Source: JBEEPE01 sp964489645
GTDB lineage: Bacteria > Verrucomicrobiota > Verrucomicrobiia > Chthoniobacterales > Chthoniobacteraceae
NCBI GenBank assembly: GCA_964489645.1
Contig: CAZAZT010000006.1
Location: 1 to 64,000 of the forward strand
DNA: 64,000 bases
Reading direction: 5' to 3'
This document shows, one piece after another, positions 26,538-35,161 of this stretch. The translations under genes and the position numbers were made by a program. Within the stretch, counting starts at the first letter, position 1. Every line of letters starts with the position of its first letter. Below the pieces are notes generated by a model. It was given only the letters and a program-made list of their open reading frames with translations, was not told where the DNA came from and searched no databases.

Positions 26538-26562
26538 AAAAACGGCCCTACGGAGGGCCGTT
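26535..26562 (-). terminator. Rho-independent terminator between mutL and the AT-hook protein gene
   Basis: AACGGCCCT (26541-26549), loop ACGG, AGGGCCGTT (26554-26562): a perfect 9-bp GC-rich stem. On the minus strand the hairpin is followed by a run of seven T, so it terminates the gene at 26592-27272; in the plus direction it lacks a strong T run but begins four bases after the mutL stop and may stop that transcript too. Confidence 0.85.
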
Positions 26563-26591
26563 CGAGGATTCAAGTTTTTGGCGTAGGTTGC

Positions 26592-27272
26592 TTAGGCCTG
26601 CGTGGATTCTCCTGCGGTGATCTGGAACTGCTCTGGAAGAGCGCTGATCTTGTCTTTCGGGAGGCGGTACTGGGCCACCCCTATTTTTTCTACACCACGC
26701 TTCCGCCCCGTTTGTGCAAACCATACGTGCAGGTGAGGGTTGCGATCACGAAGCTCGGGATACTTGTCGCGGATTGAGCTGACTGTCACGCCTGCGTCAC
26801 CGGCTTCGATGAGCATCCTGAAAATCTTTTTGGACAGCTCGTGGCGAGGTGCCCGAATACCGGAGGAGATGCGGCGTTCTGCGCGGGGTTCGGGGATTGG
26901 AATCTCTTCGTTGGCGCGGAAGGTGCCCTTACCGGTCTTCTCGATTTTGCCTTGGAACCGCTTCTTGATGGCCGTGGTGAACCAAGAATAGATGTTTTGA
27001 AGGGGAACCTGAAAACGGTGGGCAAGTTCAGAGGCCTTGATGCCCTCGGCGCCTTTCAGATTGAGTTCTTTGAGGATGAGTGTCGTGAGTCCGCCTCGAG
27101 CGATACGGGGGCGACCCAAGCCGCGACCTGCTCGGCGAGGAGCGGACAGTTTACTAGTGATCTCTTGGATCTGTGATTCCACCGAGTTCAGTTCGTTCTC
27201 TAGCGCCTCGGCTCGCTCGCAGAGTTGCCTTAACTTATCAAAGAGTTCGTCGTTTGGGATTGTAGTGGTCAT
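26592..27272 (-). CDS. predicted DNA-binding protein: coiled coil, AT-hook and two winged-helix repeats
   Basis: 226 aa, no family recognised with certainty. Residues 8-45 form a heptad-like coiled coil (LFDKLRQLCERAEALENEL). Residues 46-60 are basic and contain GRGLGRPRI, an AT-hook-like motif. Two similar units of about 57 residues follow: the first has TLILKELNLKGAEGIKASEL...IYSWFTTAIKKRF...KTGKGTFR, the second KIFRMLIEAGDAGVTVSSI...LHVWFAQTGRKRGVEKIGVAQYR. Both read as winged-helix modules with aligned glycine, WF and final YR/FR positions, suggesting internal duplication. It is probably a nucleoid or transcription factor. It stands alone with its own terminator and a long upstream region. 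Confidence 0.65.
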   Translation of the reverse strand: MTTTIPNDELFDKLRQLCERAEALENELNSVESQIQEITSKLSAPRRAGRGLGRPRIARGGLTTLILKELNLKGAEGIKASELAHRFQVPLQNIYSWFTTAIKKRFQGKIEKTGKGTFRANEEIPIPEPRAERRISSGIRAPRHELSKKIFRMLIEAGDAGVTVSSIRDKYPELRDRNPHLHVWFAQTGRKRGVEKIGVAQYRLPKDKISALPEQFQITAGESTQA

Positions 27273-27623
27273 GGTGAGTGGAACATGAATGAAGTTGGCG
27301 GTGCTGGCAACAGGAAATGTGTAAATCTAGCAATATTTTGAAAACGTCGCCCGTTTCCACTTCGGCTCACGGATGGCCTTGCTGTGGGGCTTTCGGGGTG
27401 GTCTCGCAATCCCGCGTTGTATTAGTAAAACAAAATCAGCGAGGGTATTGATCATCGGTCAAATGGCGACGGATGCTTGCGAATCATTAGTGGATTAGGG
27501 TGGTTACAACGACCTAGGGGAATTGTGTATTCGGGATTTTCAAGGGGCCGTTGCCGCGACGAGAGATTTGATGCACACTTTGTTTGGCTTTGAGCGTTCT
27601 GTTCACTTCTGATCAACTTTTGT
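27273..27623. other. 351-base divergent intergenic region
   Basis: This region separates the AT-hook protein gene (minus) from the LOG-family gene (plus) and is visibly AT-richer than its surroundings. It must hold promoters for both directions. No box pair convincing enough to annotate, no tRNA and no plausible short gene was found. Its length is unusual for this compact window. Confidence 0.5.
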
Positions 27624-28745
27624 ATGCAAGACTTCACCGCAGGAGGCATTCATGCCCTTCCACAGAGATCCAGTCGACTTCTTGGGGACGCCGAGATGGA
27701 CGAGAGGATCCGGGAAATGGTGTCGGATTGGGGAGTAGATGATGGGACTCGCTCGATGGTGGAGGGGTTGATCATCACAGCGCTCAAGTTGGGTCGAGAG
27801 AAAGTGAGCGTTGCGGACATGAAGTTGATGAATCGAGCCATGAGGGAGTTGCGACATGCGATTCGCGTTTTCTCTGAGTACCGACATGTCAGGAAGGTTT
27901 CGGTGTTCGGGTCTGCGCGAACGTCTGCGACTCACCCGGAATCGCTGGCAGCGGAGGAGTTTTCACGGAGGATGGCCGATGCTGGATACATGATCATCAC
28001 TGGTGGGGGTGACGGAATCATGGGGGCGGCGCAGCGTGGGGCTGGGAGGGAGCGGTCGTTTGGGTTGAACATTCGCCTGCCGTTTGAACAGAAGGCAAAC
28101 CCCACGATTGATGGCGATGCAAAGCTTGTGAACTTCAACTACTTTTTCACTAGGAAGTTGAATTTTGTTAAGGAGTCGCATGGGGTGGTTTTGTTCCCGG
28201 GCGGTTTTGGCACCATGGATGAAGCGTTTGAGGTGTTGACTTTGATGCAGACGGGTAAGGCGCGTATCGTTCCGGTGGTGATGGTTGATGTGGAGGGCGG
28301 GCGGTATTGGGATCTTTGGCAGAGCTTTCTCCGGGATCAGTTGCTTGAGAAGGGGCTGATTTCCGAGGAGGATTTCTCGCTGTTCCGGCTGACTCGAGAT
28401 GTCGAGGAGGCTGTGCGAGAGGTGGAGGACTTTTATCGGAACTTCTGGTCGTACCGATGGGTTGGCCCTCAGTTGGTTATTCGGATGCGGCGTCGCTTGG
28501 TTGCGACCTCTGTCGAGCGGTTGTCTGATGAGTTTGAGGGGCTGATTGGCGAGGGGCGGCTCGAATCGCGCGAGGCGTTGCCGGAGGAGGCGAATGAGCC
28601 GGAGTTAGCGCGCCTGCCGCGTCTGGTTCTGACCAAGCCGAGGATCAACTTCGGCCGCATCCGGCAGTTCATCGATCGGTTGAACGTGCTAGAGTGTGAA
28701 CGCGAGGCCGTTGAGCCGGGACATCCGCATGAAGGTCGTGCTTGA
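27624..28745 (+). CDS. LOG-family (TIGR00730-like) nucleotide-binding protein, extended
   Basis: 373 aa. The core (about residues 85-275) has the LOG/lysine-decarboxylase-like Rossmann fold: VSVFGSARTS, MIITGGGDGIMGAA and the PGGFGTMDE phosphoribohydrolase motif. Family members hydrolyse cytokinin-type nucleoside monophosphates or related nucleotides. The N-terminal 80-residue helical region and the 100-residue C-terminal extension make it longer than typical LOG proteins (about 190-250 aa), as in the PpnN-like larger group. The first ATG at 27624 is poorly supported; ATGGACGAGAGG at 27696 is an alternative. clpS follows in the same direction. Confidence 0.83.
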   Translation: MQDFTAGGIHALPQRSSRLLGDAEMDERIREMVSDWGVDDGTRSMVEGLIITALKLGREKVSVADMKLMNRAMRELRHAIRVFSEYRHVRKVSVFGSARTSATHPESLAAEEFSRRMADAGYMIITGGGDGIMGAAQRGAGRERSFGLNIRLPFEQKANPTIDGDAKLVNFNYFFTRKLNFVKESHGVVLFPGGFGTMDEAFEVLTLMQTGKARIVPVVMVDVEGGRYWDLWQSFLRDQLLEKGLISEEDFSLFRLTRDVEEAVREVEDFYRNFWSYRWVGPQLVIRMRRRLVATSVERLSDEFEGLIGEGRLESREALPEEANEPELARLPRLVLTKPRINFGRIRQFIDRLNVLECEREAVEPGHPHEGRA

Positions 28746-28776
28746 GGGCTGCATCCGCAGAATCACTGTTGTCCGC

Positions 28777-29115
28777 ATGTCGGAGATTTTCCTGCATCAC
28801 TTTGGCGTCCGTGGATTGTCCGCCGCAACTGCTTCTGGCGGGGCGGTTGAAGAATCCACGGATGTGAGGGATTCCATCTCGGAGGAGACGCCTTGGAGCG
28901 TGATTGTTCTGAACGATCCGGTGAATTTGATGAGCTATGTGGTGTCGGTTTTCCAAAAGGTGTTTGGCTACGACGACGTGCGTGCGACCAAGCTCATGTT
29001 AGAGGTGCACGAGATCGGGAGATCGGTGGTCTGGGTGGGTGGATTGGAAAAAGCCGAAACCTACGCGAGGCAGTTGCAGAGGCATTTGCTACTGGTTCGC
29101 TTGGAGAAGGCGTAA
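28777..29115 (+). CDS. clpS: ATP-dependent Clp protease adaptor ClpS
   Basis: The start at 28777 gives 112 aa; an earlier ATG at 28729 overlaps the LOG gene. The ClpS core spans residues 38-112: PWSVIVLNDPVNLMSYVVSVF, the VHEIG motif close to the usual VHxxG, and the AETYARQLQ helix. ClpS binds ClpA or ClpC and delivers N-degron substrates, and the NDP region corresponds to the N-degron pocket. Directly downstream (5 bases) is a DUF2017 gene, the same pairing that is seen in actinobacteria. A ClpS substrate-tagging enzyme, Aat, is also encoded in this window at 56587-57098. Confidence 0.88.
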   Translation: MSEIFLHHFGVRGLSAATASGGAVEESTDVRDSISEETPWSVIVLNDPVNLMSYVVSVFQKVFGYDDVRATKLMLEVHEIGRSVVWVGGLEKAETYARQLQRHLLLVRLEKA

Positions 29116-29120
29116 GCGAA

Positions 29121-29630
29121 ATGGACGATTTTTTCATCATCCAACCGCGAGAAGAGGGCGGGCTCGAAGTTCATTTCAAGAGCCCGCTGTTCCATCGATT
29201 GGTGGAAGGGCTGCCTGTTTTGTGGGGTCTCATGATAGGGGAAACGCCTAGTGCCGATTCAAAAACACACCGACGCCTTTTCGGGACTCCGCATGCAGCA
29301 GGAGAGGAGGACGATTTTTGGCCTGAGTTGGTTGTGCCCGACCTTCAGACGGAGTTGCAGTCAGATAGGGACTTGATTTTCAGGGATATCGCTGACTGGA
29401 CGCAGGGATCGGGATCGGAGCCTTCGGGAAAGCCCTTGGCAATCTCTGAGAACAGGATTGGTGTATGGATTGGGGTTTTGGGGCAGATCCGACTGATGAT
29501 TTCAGAAGAAACGGGTCTCTCGGAGGAGCAGCTATCGAAGGGCAATTTGTCTGATCGACACAGGGCGCTTGCGCTTGCTCTTTGGGTTTACGGAGCGTTG
29601 ATCGAGGGACTTATGCCCTTTTGGGTGTAG
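29121..29630 (+). CDS. DUF2017-like protein paired with clpS
   Basis: 169 aa from the ATG at 29121, five bases after the clpS stop. The C-terminal half contains ENRIGVWIGVLGQIRLMISEETG and HRALALALWVYGALIEGLMPFWV, matching the helical core of DUF2017, whose actinobacterial members also sit next to clpS. The residues around DDFFIIQPREEGGLEVHF form an N-terminal strand region. Function is unknown; the conserved pairing suggests a role with ClpS-dependent proteolysis. The longer open frame from 28893 overlaps clpS in another frame and was not used. Confidence 0.65.
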   Translation: MDDFFIIQPREEGGLEVHFKSPLFHRLVEGLPVLWGLMIGETPSADSKTHRRLFGTPHAAGEEDDFWPELVVPDLQTELQSDRDLIFRDIADWTQGSGSEPSGKPLAISENRIGVWIGVLGQIRLMISEETGLSEEQLSKGNLSDRHRALALALWVYGALIEGLMPFWV

Positions 29631-29656
29631 GGGTGTGTGATGGAGGCGCGCTATCC

Positions 29657-29674
29657 TTGTGAAAAATTTCACAA
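29657..29674. promoter_or_regulatory. Perfect CRP/FNR-family-type palindrome upstream of the respiratory operon
   Basis: TTGTGAAA-AA-TTTCACAA has perfect 8-base arms and contains TGTGA-N6-TCACA, the canonical half-sites bound by CRP/FNR-superfamily regulators. It is in the 282-base gap between the DUF2017 gene and actA, 239 bases before the actA ATG. A binding protein is not encoded nearby, so the regulator is inferred. Confidence 0.6.
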
Positions 29675-29680
29675 AGTCGC

Positions 29681-29710
29681 TTGCAGGGTCTGTGACGCGG
29701 CGGGTATACC
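29681..29710 (+). promoter_or_regulatory. Weak candidate sigma70 promoter for the act operon
   Basis: TTGCAG (29681-29686) and TATACC (29705-29710) are separated by 18 bases just downstream of the CRP/FNR-type palindrome. Agreement with TTGACA/TATAAT is partial, so this is only a candidate. It would leave an untranslated leader of about 190 bases before actA, in which no convincing gene was seen. Confidence 0.25.
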
Positions 29711-29912
29711 TTCTTCGATGATTCCTAGGGAAAAAGCCGGTGAGAGAGAGGTTGTCGAAGGTTTCGACTCGTCCTCTGTGTGCGCTGGTGGCTTTCGAAG
29801 CGGTTTTCCACTAGGGGTTTCCACGGGGTCGAATCGGGCTTCCGATCGGTCTTGGTGTCTTCTTTCGCGCGATCTAGGCGCCGGTCTTTTTGTGTAAGAA
29901 ACGCTCTGTGTC

Positions 29913-30581
29913 ATGGCTAACATCTTCTCTCGCAAGTTCAACTGGCTGTCACTCAAGCTGCTTGTCATCGCAGCGCTCACGGGTGGCGGGTTGACTGCTG
30001 GTGCGTGGTACTACTTGACCCCGAAGTACTCTCGGACGGGGTATCAACCCGCTCAGCCGATTCCGTTTTCACACAAGATTCATGCGGGCGAGTTGGGTTT
30101 GGATTGCCGTTACTGTCACTCCTTCGTGGAAGTGGGAGCGTATTCCAACATTCCGGCAACGCAGGTGTGCATGAACTGTCATTCGCAGATCCAGAAAGAC
30201 AGCCCCAAGCTTGCTCCGCTTCGCGAATCTTGGGAAACGGGCAAACCGGTGAAGTGGGTTCAAATCCACAAGACCCCTGAGCACGTGTATTTCAACCATG
30301 CGGTCCACGTGAATCGCGGGGTTGGTTGCGTATCGTGTCACGGCAAGGTCAATGAAATGGATGTGGTGCATCACGCCGAGCCACAGTCCATGGCATGGTG
30401 TCTTGATTGTCATCGCAACCCGGAGAACCACGTGAGGCCAGTGAGTGAGGTGACGAACTTTGCGTGGAACCCGTCAGGTGATGCTGGCGCGGGGAAGAGT
30501 CAGCGGGAATTTGGACTGGAGTTCATCCAGAAGACTCACATCAATCCGCCAGTCAAGAACTGTGCGGGGTGCCATCGCTAA
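29913..30581 (+). CDS. actA: alternative complex III subunit ActA, pentaheme cytochrome c
   Basis: 222 aa with an N-terminal membrane anchor (residues 12-34). Five CxxCH sites: C65-H69, C86-H90, C139-H143, C163-H167 and C217-H221, with many additional histidines for axial ligands. This is the ActA pattern of ACIII, the quinol:electron-acceptor oxidoreductase that replaces the bc1 complex. ActA passes electrons from the ActB iron-sulfur chain to downstream cytochromes on the periplasmic side. It is the first gene of the operon; no Shine-Dalgarno is seen before its ATG. Confidence 0.95.
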   Translation: MANIFSRKFNWLSLKLLVIAALTGGGLTAGAWYYLTPKYSRTGYQPAQPIPFSHKIHAGELGLDCRYCHSFVEVGAYSNIPATQVCMNCHSQIQKDSPKLAPLRESWETGKPVKWVQIHKTPEHVYFNHAVHVNRGVGCVSCHGKVNEMDVVHHAEPQSMAWCLDCHRNPENHVRPVSEVTNFAWNPSGDAGAGKSQREFGLEFIQKTHINPPVKNCAGCHR

Positions 30582-30611
30582 TCTTAGGAGACAGCAAAAA
30601 TTTTCAAGCAA

Positions 30612-33600
30612 ATGAGTAAGCGCGTTTTCCATCACCCGGCCGAAGAGAGTCAAAGCGGACGGAAATATTGGAGGTCTCTTGGGCAGTTGTCTGAAACGCC
30701 GGAGTTTCGGGGATGGCTGGAACGCGAGTTCCCGCAGGGGGCATCCGAGTTAGAATCCAGCGAGGTCTCTCGGCGGAACTTCGTTCAGTTGATGGGTGCC
30801 TCAGTTGCGCTTGCTGGGATGAGTTTGTCTGCGTGTCGTAGGCCGATCAAACAACTGGTCCCGTTCTCTCGTGGCGTGGAATGGTCTGTTCCCGGCAAAG
30901 CGCTGTTCTTTGCATCGAGCTTCCCGACGCGGCGCGGGGCGTTGCCCGTATTGGTGACCACGCACGATGGGCGTCCGACCAAGATCGAAGGAAATCCTGA
31001 GCATCCTGCATCCCAAGGTGCAACGGATGTGTGGGCGCAGTCTTCCCTGCTCGACCTTTACAACCCACACAGAGCAAGCAAGTTCAAGGTTGCTGGTGCT
31101 GACTCTGATCGGAAGGCATTCCTCGATGCGTTGAATCAAGCCGTCGCCAAAACAGCGGATGGGACGGGCCTTGCTTTCTTGGTTGACGAGAATCACGGAC
31201 CGTCTCGTGAGTCATTGAGGGGGGCAATCACCAAAAAGCTTCCTAAAGCTCGGTGGTTCTCATCGGAGGTTTTTGGTAACGCAGCCTCGGTTGAGGCGTC
31301 AGGATTAGCGTTTGGCGTGGGCTTAACCGCGAGACCTGCTCTTGCTGCTGCAGACAAAATCCTTGCTGTGGATTTTGACTTCTTGGGTCACGAGGGCACC
31401 GTGCAGGATTCGAAGGGATTTGCGAAGCGACGCAAAACCGACAAGTCCGCCGACTCGATGAATCGGCTTTATGTTGTCGAGAACCGCTACACCGTGACTG
31501 GGGGGATGGCGGATCACCGCTTGAGGATAAAGGCTTCGGCATGCGGACCTTTCTTGAGAAGTTTGGCTGATGAAGTGGTAAAAGCCACTGGGGACCAACC
31601 TTTGAAAGATGCGGTCACCTCCTGCAAGCTGGATCAACTGCCAGGCAACGAGAAGTGGGTGGCGGAGTGTGCTGCAGACCTTGTCGCTTCAAAGGGGAAA
31701 TCTCTGGTTCTCGTGGGAGCTGGTCAGAGCGTTGCCGCCCAGGTCCTTGGGTATTGCATCAATCGGGCGCTAGGTGCCCTTGGGGCGACGTTGATTGTGT
31801 CTCGGAGTCCTGTGGCTCCGATTGAATCCTACAGCGCGTTTCTTGGGGCGCTCCAGTCGGGTGCGGGGATCAAGGCTGTTGTTGTTTTGTCGGGCAATCC
31901 CGCCTACGCAAAGCCGGGCGATGTGAACTTTGAGGAGCTTTCGAAGGGATTAGACACGCTGGCTGTTCTTGCTTCATCAGAGGATGAGACCGTCAAGTTG
32001 GCGGGTCTAGTTGCGCCAAAGGCGCATTACTTGGAAGAATGGAGTGACGGATTTGCCGCAGACGGTTCCGTTGTGATTGGGCAACCATCCATTCTACCGA
32101 TTTTTGGGGGTATTTCCGAACTCGAGGTTCTCGCATCGATTGCGGGGGTGACCGAAACCCCGCACCAGCTGGTACAGCGGGTTCATCGCGAACTTGGCGG
32201 GAAGGATTGGGTGAAGAATCTGCGGGACGGATTTTACGGCAAACCTTCCTCGCACGAGGCTATTGCGGCAGGGACCTTAGGAAACGTGCCTTCACCGGCC
32301 AAAGCTGCGGAAGGCTTTGAAATCGTCTTCGTCAATGATTCGAAGGTTGATGATGGCCGCTATGTGTCCAACGGTTGGTTGCAGGAGCTGCCAGATCCGA
32401 TCACAAAACTAACTTGGGACAATGCAGCGTTGATCAGTCCGCAGACGGCGAAGGAACTCGGCGTTTCGAATGGGGACTGGCTAGATATCAAATCAACTTC
32501 AGGGCGCGCAGTGAAGGTCCCTGCTTTGATTGCCCCAGGTCACGCTGAGAAGTCTGTCACGGTGGCGATTGGGTACGGAAGGTCCGACGCAAGTCCAGTA
32601 GGTCGCGGCGTGGGCTTTGATGTTTTTCCGATTCAGACGGTTGGGCTTTCTAGGATTGTCCCGGGGACAGTATCCAAGAGTTCTGGCAAGACGCATGCCT
32701 TGGCAATCACGCAGGAGCATGGTGCGCTGGAGGGGCGTGGCGCAGACATCACCCGCGAAACGACGATTGACGGGTGGAGGAAAAATGCCGATAGCCATCC
32801 CGACTTCATCAAAAAAGCGGGGATAGACGCACACACTCCAGACAACTTCTCGTTATATTCGAACCCTCCGCTTGACGACATCCACGCATGGGGGATGGCA
32901 GTGGATCTCAGTCTTTGCACGGGATGCTCTGCCTGTATGGTGGCTTGTCAGGCGGAAAACAACATCCCAGTGGTGGGCAAGGAGCAGGTCATCATCGGCC
33001 GAGAAATGCACTGGATTCGCACCGACCGTTACTTTGCTGGCGACCAAGGTGAAACGGCGGAACCCGAGATGGTGAGCCAACCCATGATGTGTCAGCACTG
33101 CGAGAATGCGCCGTGCGAAACGGTTTGCCCAGTGAACGCGACTGTCCACTCCGAGGACGGATTGAACGTGATGGCGTACAACCGGTGCATCGGGACGAGG
33201 TATTGCGCGAACAATTGTCCATTCAAAGTCCGCCGCTTCAACTTTTTCGATTACAACCAGCGTCCGTTGGACAATCTTTACAAGTGGAACCTCATCAATG
33301 AGAAGGGGATGGCTGAGACCTTGAAGATGTCCAAGAATCCGAACGTCACGGTGCGTATGCGAGGGGTCATGGAGAAATGTACCTTCTGCGTGCAGCGTGT
33401 TCAGGAGGCGAAGATTGCGGCGAAGGTGTCCGTGAAGGACTCTGGTAAAGCGCCTCAGGTTCCCGCTGATTCCTTCACGTCGGCGTGCGCTCAGGTGTGT
33501 CCAACGGATGCCATCACCTTTGGTGACATCAAGCAGAAGGATAGTCGACTGAATCAACTGAAGGATTCTCAACGCGGTTATCGCCTATTCGAATACCTGA

Positions 33601-33701
33601 ACACTCAGAACCGCGTTTGGTACTTGGCGAGAGTCAAGAATCCGAACCCCAAAATGCCCGATGCGGGTAAAAATGGGGCATTCATGAATCAAGGCCACTG
33701 A
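30612..33701 (+). CDS. actB: alternative complex III subunit ActB, iron-sulfur/molybdopterin-like protein
   Basis: 1029 aa. Tat-type signal SRRNFVQLMGASVALAGMSLSAC near residue 54, then a molybdopterin-oxidoreductase-like domain that in ACIII has lost its cofactor (about residues 85-720), then a ferredoxin-like domain of four clusters: CTGCSACMVAC near 769, CQHCENAPCETVCP near 827 with CIGTRYCANNCP, KCTFC near 923 and CAQVCP near 959. These would be three 4Fe-4S and one 3Fe-4S clusters, as in ActB of characterised complexes. It lies between actA and actC. Confidence 0.95.
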   Translation: MSKRVFHHPAEESQSGRKYWRSLGQLSETPEFRGWLEREFPQGASELESSEVSRRNFVQLMGASVALAGMSLSACRRPIKQLVPFSRGVEWSVPGKALFFASSFPTRRGALPVLVTTHDGRPTKIEGNPEHPASQGATDVWAQSSLLDLYNPHRASKFKVAGADSDRKAFLDALNQAVAKTADGTGLAFLVDENHGPSRESLRGAITKKLPKARWFSSEVFGNAASVEASGLAFGVGLTARPALAAADKILAVDFDFLGHEGTVQDSKGFAKRRKTDKSADSMNRLYVVENRYTVTGGMADHRLRIKASACGPFLRSLADEVVKATGDQPLKDAVTSCKLDQLPGNEKWVAECAADLVASKGKSLVLVGAGQSVAAQVLGYCINRALGALGATLIVSRSPVAPIESYSAFLGALQSGAGIKAVVVLSGNPAYAKPGDVNFEELSKGLDTLAVLASSEDETVKLAGLVAPKAHYLEEWSDGFAADGSVVIGQPSILPIFGGISELEVLASIAGVTETPHQLVQRVHRELGGKDWVKNLRDGFYGKPSSHEAIAAGTLGNVPSPAKAAEGFEIVFVNDSKVDDGRYVSNGWLQELPDPITKLTWDNAALISPQTAKELGVSNGDWLDIKSTSGRAVKVPALIAPGHAEKSVTVAIGYGRSDASPVGRGVGFDVFPIQTVGLSRIVPGTVSKSSGKTHALAITQEHGALEGRGADITRETTIDGWRKNADSHPDFIKKAGIDAHTPDNFSLYSNPPLDDIHAWGMAVDLSLCTGCSACMVACQAENNIPVVGKEQVIIGREMHWIRTDRYFAGDQGETAEPEMVSQPMMCQHCENAPCETVCPVNATVHSEDGLNVMAYNRCIGTRYCANNCPFKVRRFNFFDYNQRPLDNLYKWNLINEKGMAETLKMSKNPNVTVRMRGVMEKCTFCVQRVQEAKIAAKVSVKDSGKAPQVPADSFTSACAQVCPTDAITFGDIKQKDSRLNQLKDSQRGYRLFEYLNTQNRVWYLARVKNPNPKMPDAGKNGAFMNQGH

Positions 33702-33717
33702 TTAACTTTCTAAGATA

Positions 33718-35139
33718 ATGGCAAAAGAATCAGGCATTTCATTTCACACGCCAGAGGAACTCAAAAGGGTTCCTTTGGTCACCAACAATCGATCGGTCGC
33801 TTGGATAACGGACAAGGTCTCTGAAATCGTCGAGAAGAAGACGCCACTTTGGTGGTATTTAGCCTTCGCGGTTACTGCTCCGATTGCGTTGATGGGGTTG
33901 GTTTGTATCGTCTACCAGATCTCGAACGGTGTCGGCGTGTGGGGGGAAAACCATCCGAATGGTTGGGCATGGGATATCACGAACTTCGTGTTCTGGATTG
34001 GGATTGGGCATGCTGGGACCCTCATTTCAGCGATTCTTTTCCTGACGAGGCAGAAGTGGCGTACATCAATCAACCGAGCCGCTGAGGCGATGACTTTGTT
34101 TGCGGTGGTCTGTGCAGGAATCTTTCCAGCAATCCACGTGGGACGTTTTTGGATGGCTTGGTTCCTTGCGCCGGTCCCCAACGCAAACGGTATTTGGCCG
34201 AATTTCCGTTCACCTTTGCTGTGGGATGTTTTCGCGGTCTCAACGTACTTCACCGTCTCTGTCCTGTTCTGGTATGTGGGACTCATCCCTGATTTAGCCA
34301 CGTTGCGTGACCGAGCAAAGTCGGGGCTCACGCAAAAGATTTATGGGTTCTTTGCGTTGGGGTGGCGTGGATCGAATCGGCAGTGGAGGCACTATGAAAT
34401 GGCCTATTTGATTCTCGCAGGTCTTTCGACTCCGCTGGTGTTGAGTGTGCACTCAATCGTGTCCTTTGACTTCGCCACTTCGATCATGCCTGGATGGCAC
34501 ACGACAATTTTCCCGCCTTACTTTGTCGCTGGGGCTATTTTCGGGGGATTCGCGATGGTTTTGACCATCATGCTCCCCGCGAGCCTGATTTATCCCCAGA
34601 TCAGCGACCTTATCACTCGTCAGCATGTGGATAAGATGGCGAAAATCATTTTGCTGACTGGTTCGATTGTCGGATATGCCTACTTGATGGAGTTGTTTGT
34701 TGCTTGGTACGGCGGCAACAAGTTCGAGGGGTTCACCTTTTTCAAAGCTCGCGCGAACTTTGACGGTCAGGGTTGGTACCAGTGGGCTTACTGGGCGATG
34801 ATGTTCTGCAATGTGATCTCGCCACAGATTTTTTGGTCCAAGTGGGCGCGGTCGAACTACATTGTTGTGTTCATTGTTTGCCAGTTTGTGAATGTGGGAA
34901 TGTGGTTTGAGAGGTTCGTCATTATTGTGACGTCTCTCGCTCAGGATTTCTTGCCCAGCTCGTGGGGGCATTACAGCCCGAGCACTACGGAGATTCTGAC
35001 CTTCATCGGCACATTTGGAATTTTCTTGTCACTCTTCCTCTTGTTCATGCGCTTCCTCCCGATGATTGCAATCTCTGAGGTAAAGCTAGTCACCCCCGAG
35101 GCAGACCCCCACAGTGGTGGGCACGACGACAAACACTAG
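33718..35139 (+). CDS. actC: alternative complex III subunit ActC, NrfD/PsrC-type membrane protein
   Basis: 473 aa with about ten membrane segments, for example WWYLAFAVTAPIALMGLVCIVY, FVFWIGIGHAGTLISAILFL and YLILAGLSTPLVLSVHSIVSFDF. This is the NrfD family fold that holds the quinol-oxidising site of ACIII; conserved features visible are GIGHAGTLISAIL and the SVHSIVSFDFATS segment. It is partnered by ActF. It follows actB by 16 bases. The start has an A/T-rich leader rather than a Shine-Dalgarno. Confidence 0.95.
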   Translation: MAKESGISFHTPEELKRVPLVTNNRSVAWITDKVSEIVEKKTPLWWYLAFAVTAPIALMGLVCIVYQISNGVGVWGENHPNGWAWDITNFVFWIGIGHAGTLISAILFLTRQKWRTSINRAAEAMTLFAVVCAGIFPAIHVGRFWMAWFLAPVPNANGIWPNFRSPLLWDVFAVSTYFTVSVLFWYVGLIPDLATLRDRAKSGLTQKIYGFFALGWRGSNRQWRHYEMAYLILAGLSTPLVLSVHSIVSFDFATSIMPGWHTTIFPPYFVAGAIFGGFAMVLTIMLPASLIYPQISDLITRQHVDKMAKIILLTGSIVGYAYLMELFVAWYGGNKFEGFTFFKARANFDGQGWYQWAYWAMMFCNVISPQIFWSKWARSNYIVVFIVCQFVNVGMWFERFVIIVTSLAQDFLPSSWGHYSPSTTEILTFIGTFGIFLSLFLLFMRFLPMIAISEVKLVTPEADPHSGGHDDKH

Positions 35140-35161
35140 AACTTTACGGGCTAAATACTTT

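Noticed and set aside
29637..29897. 86-residue open frame in the leader of the act operon
   Set aside because: No ribosome site, no recognisable fold, and it overlaps the CRP/FNR-type palindrome and candidate promoter.
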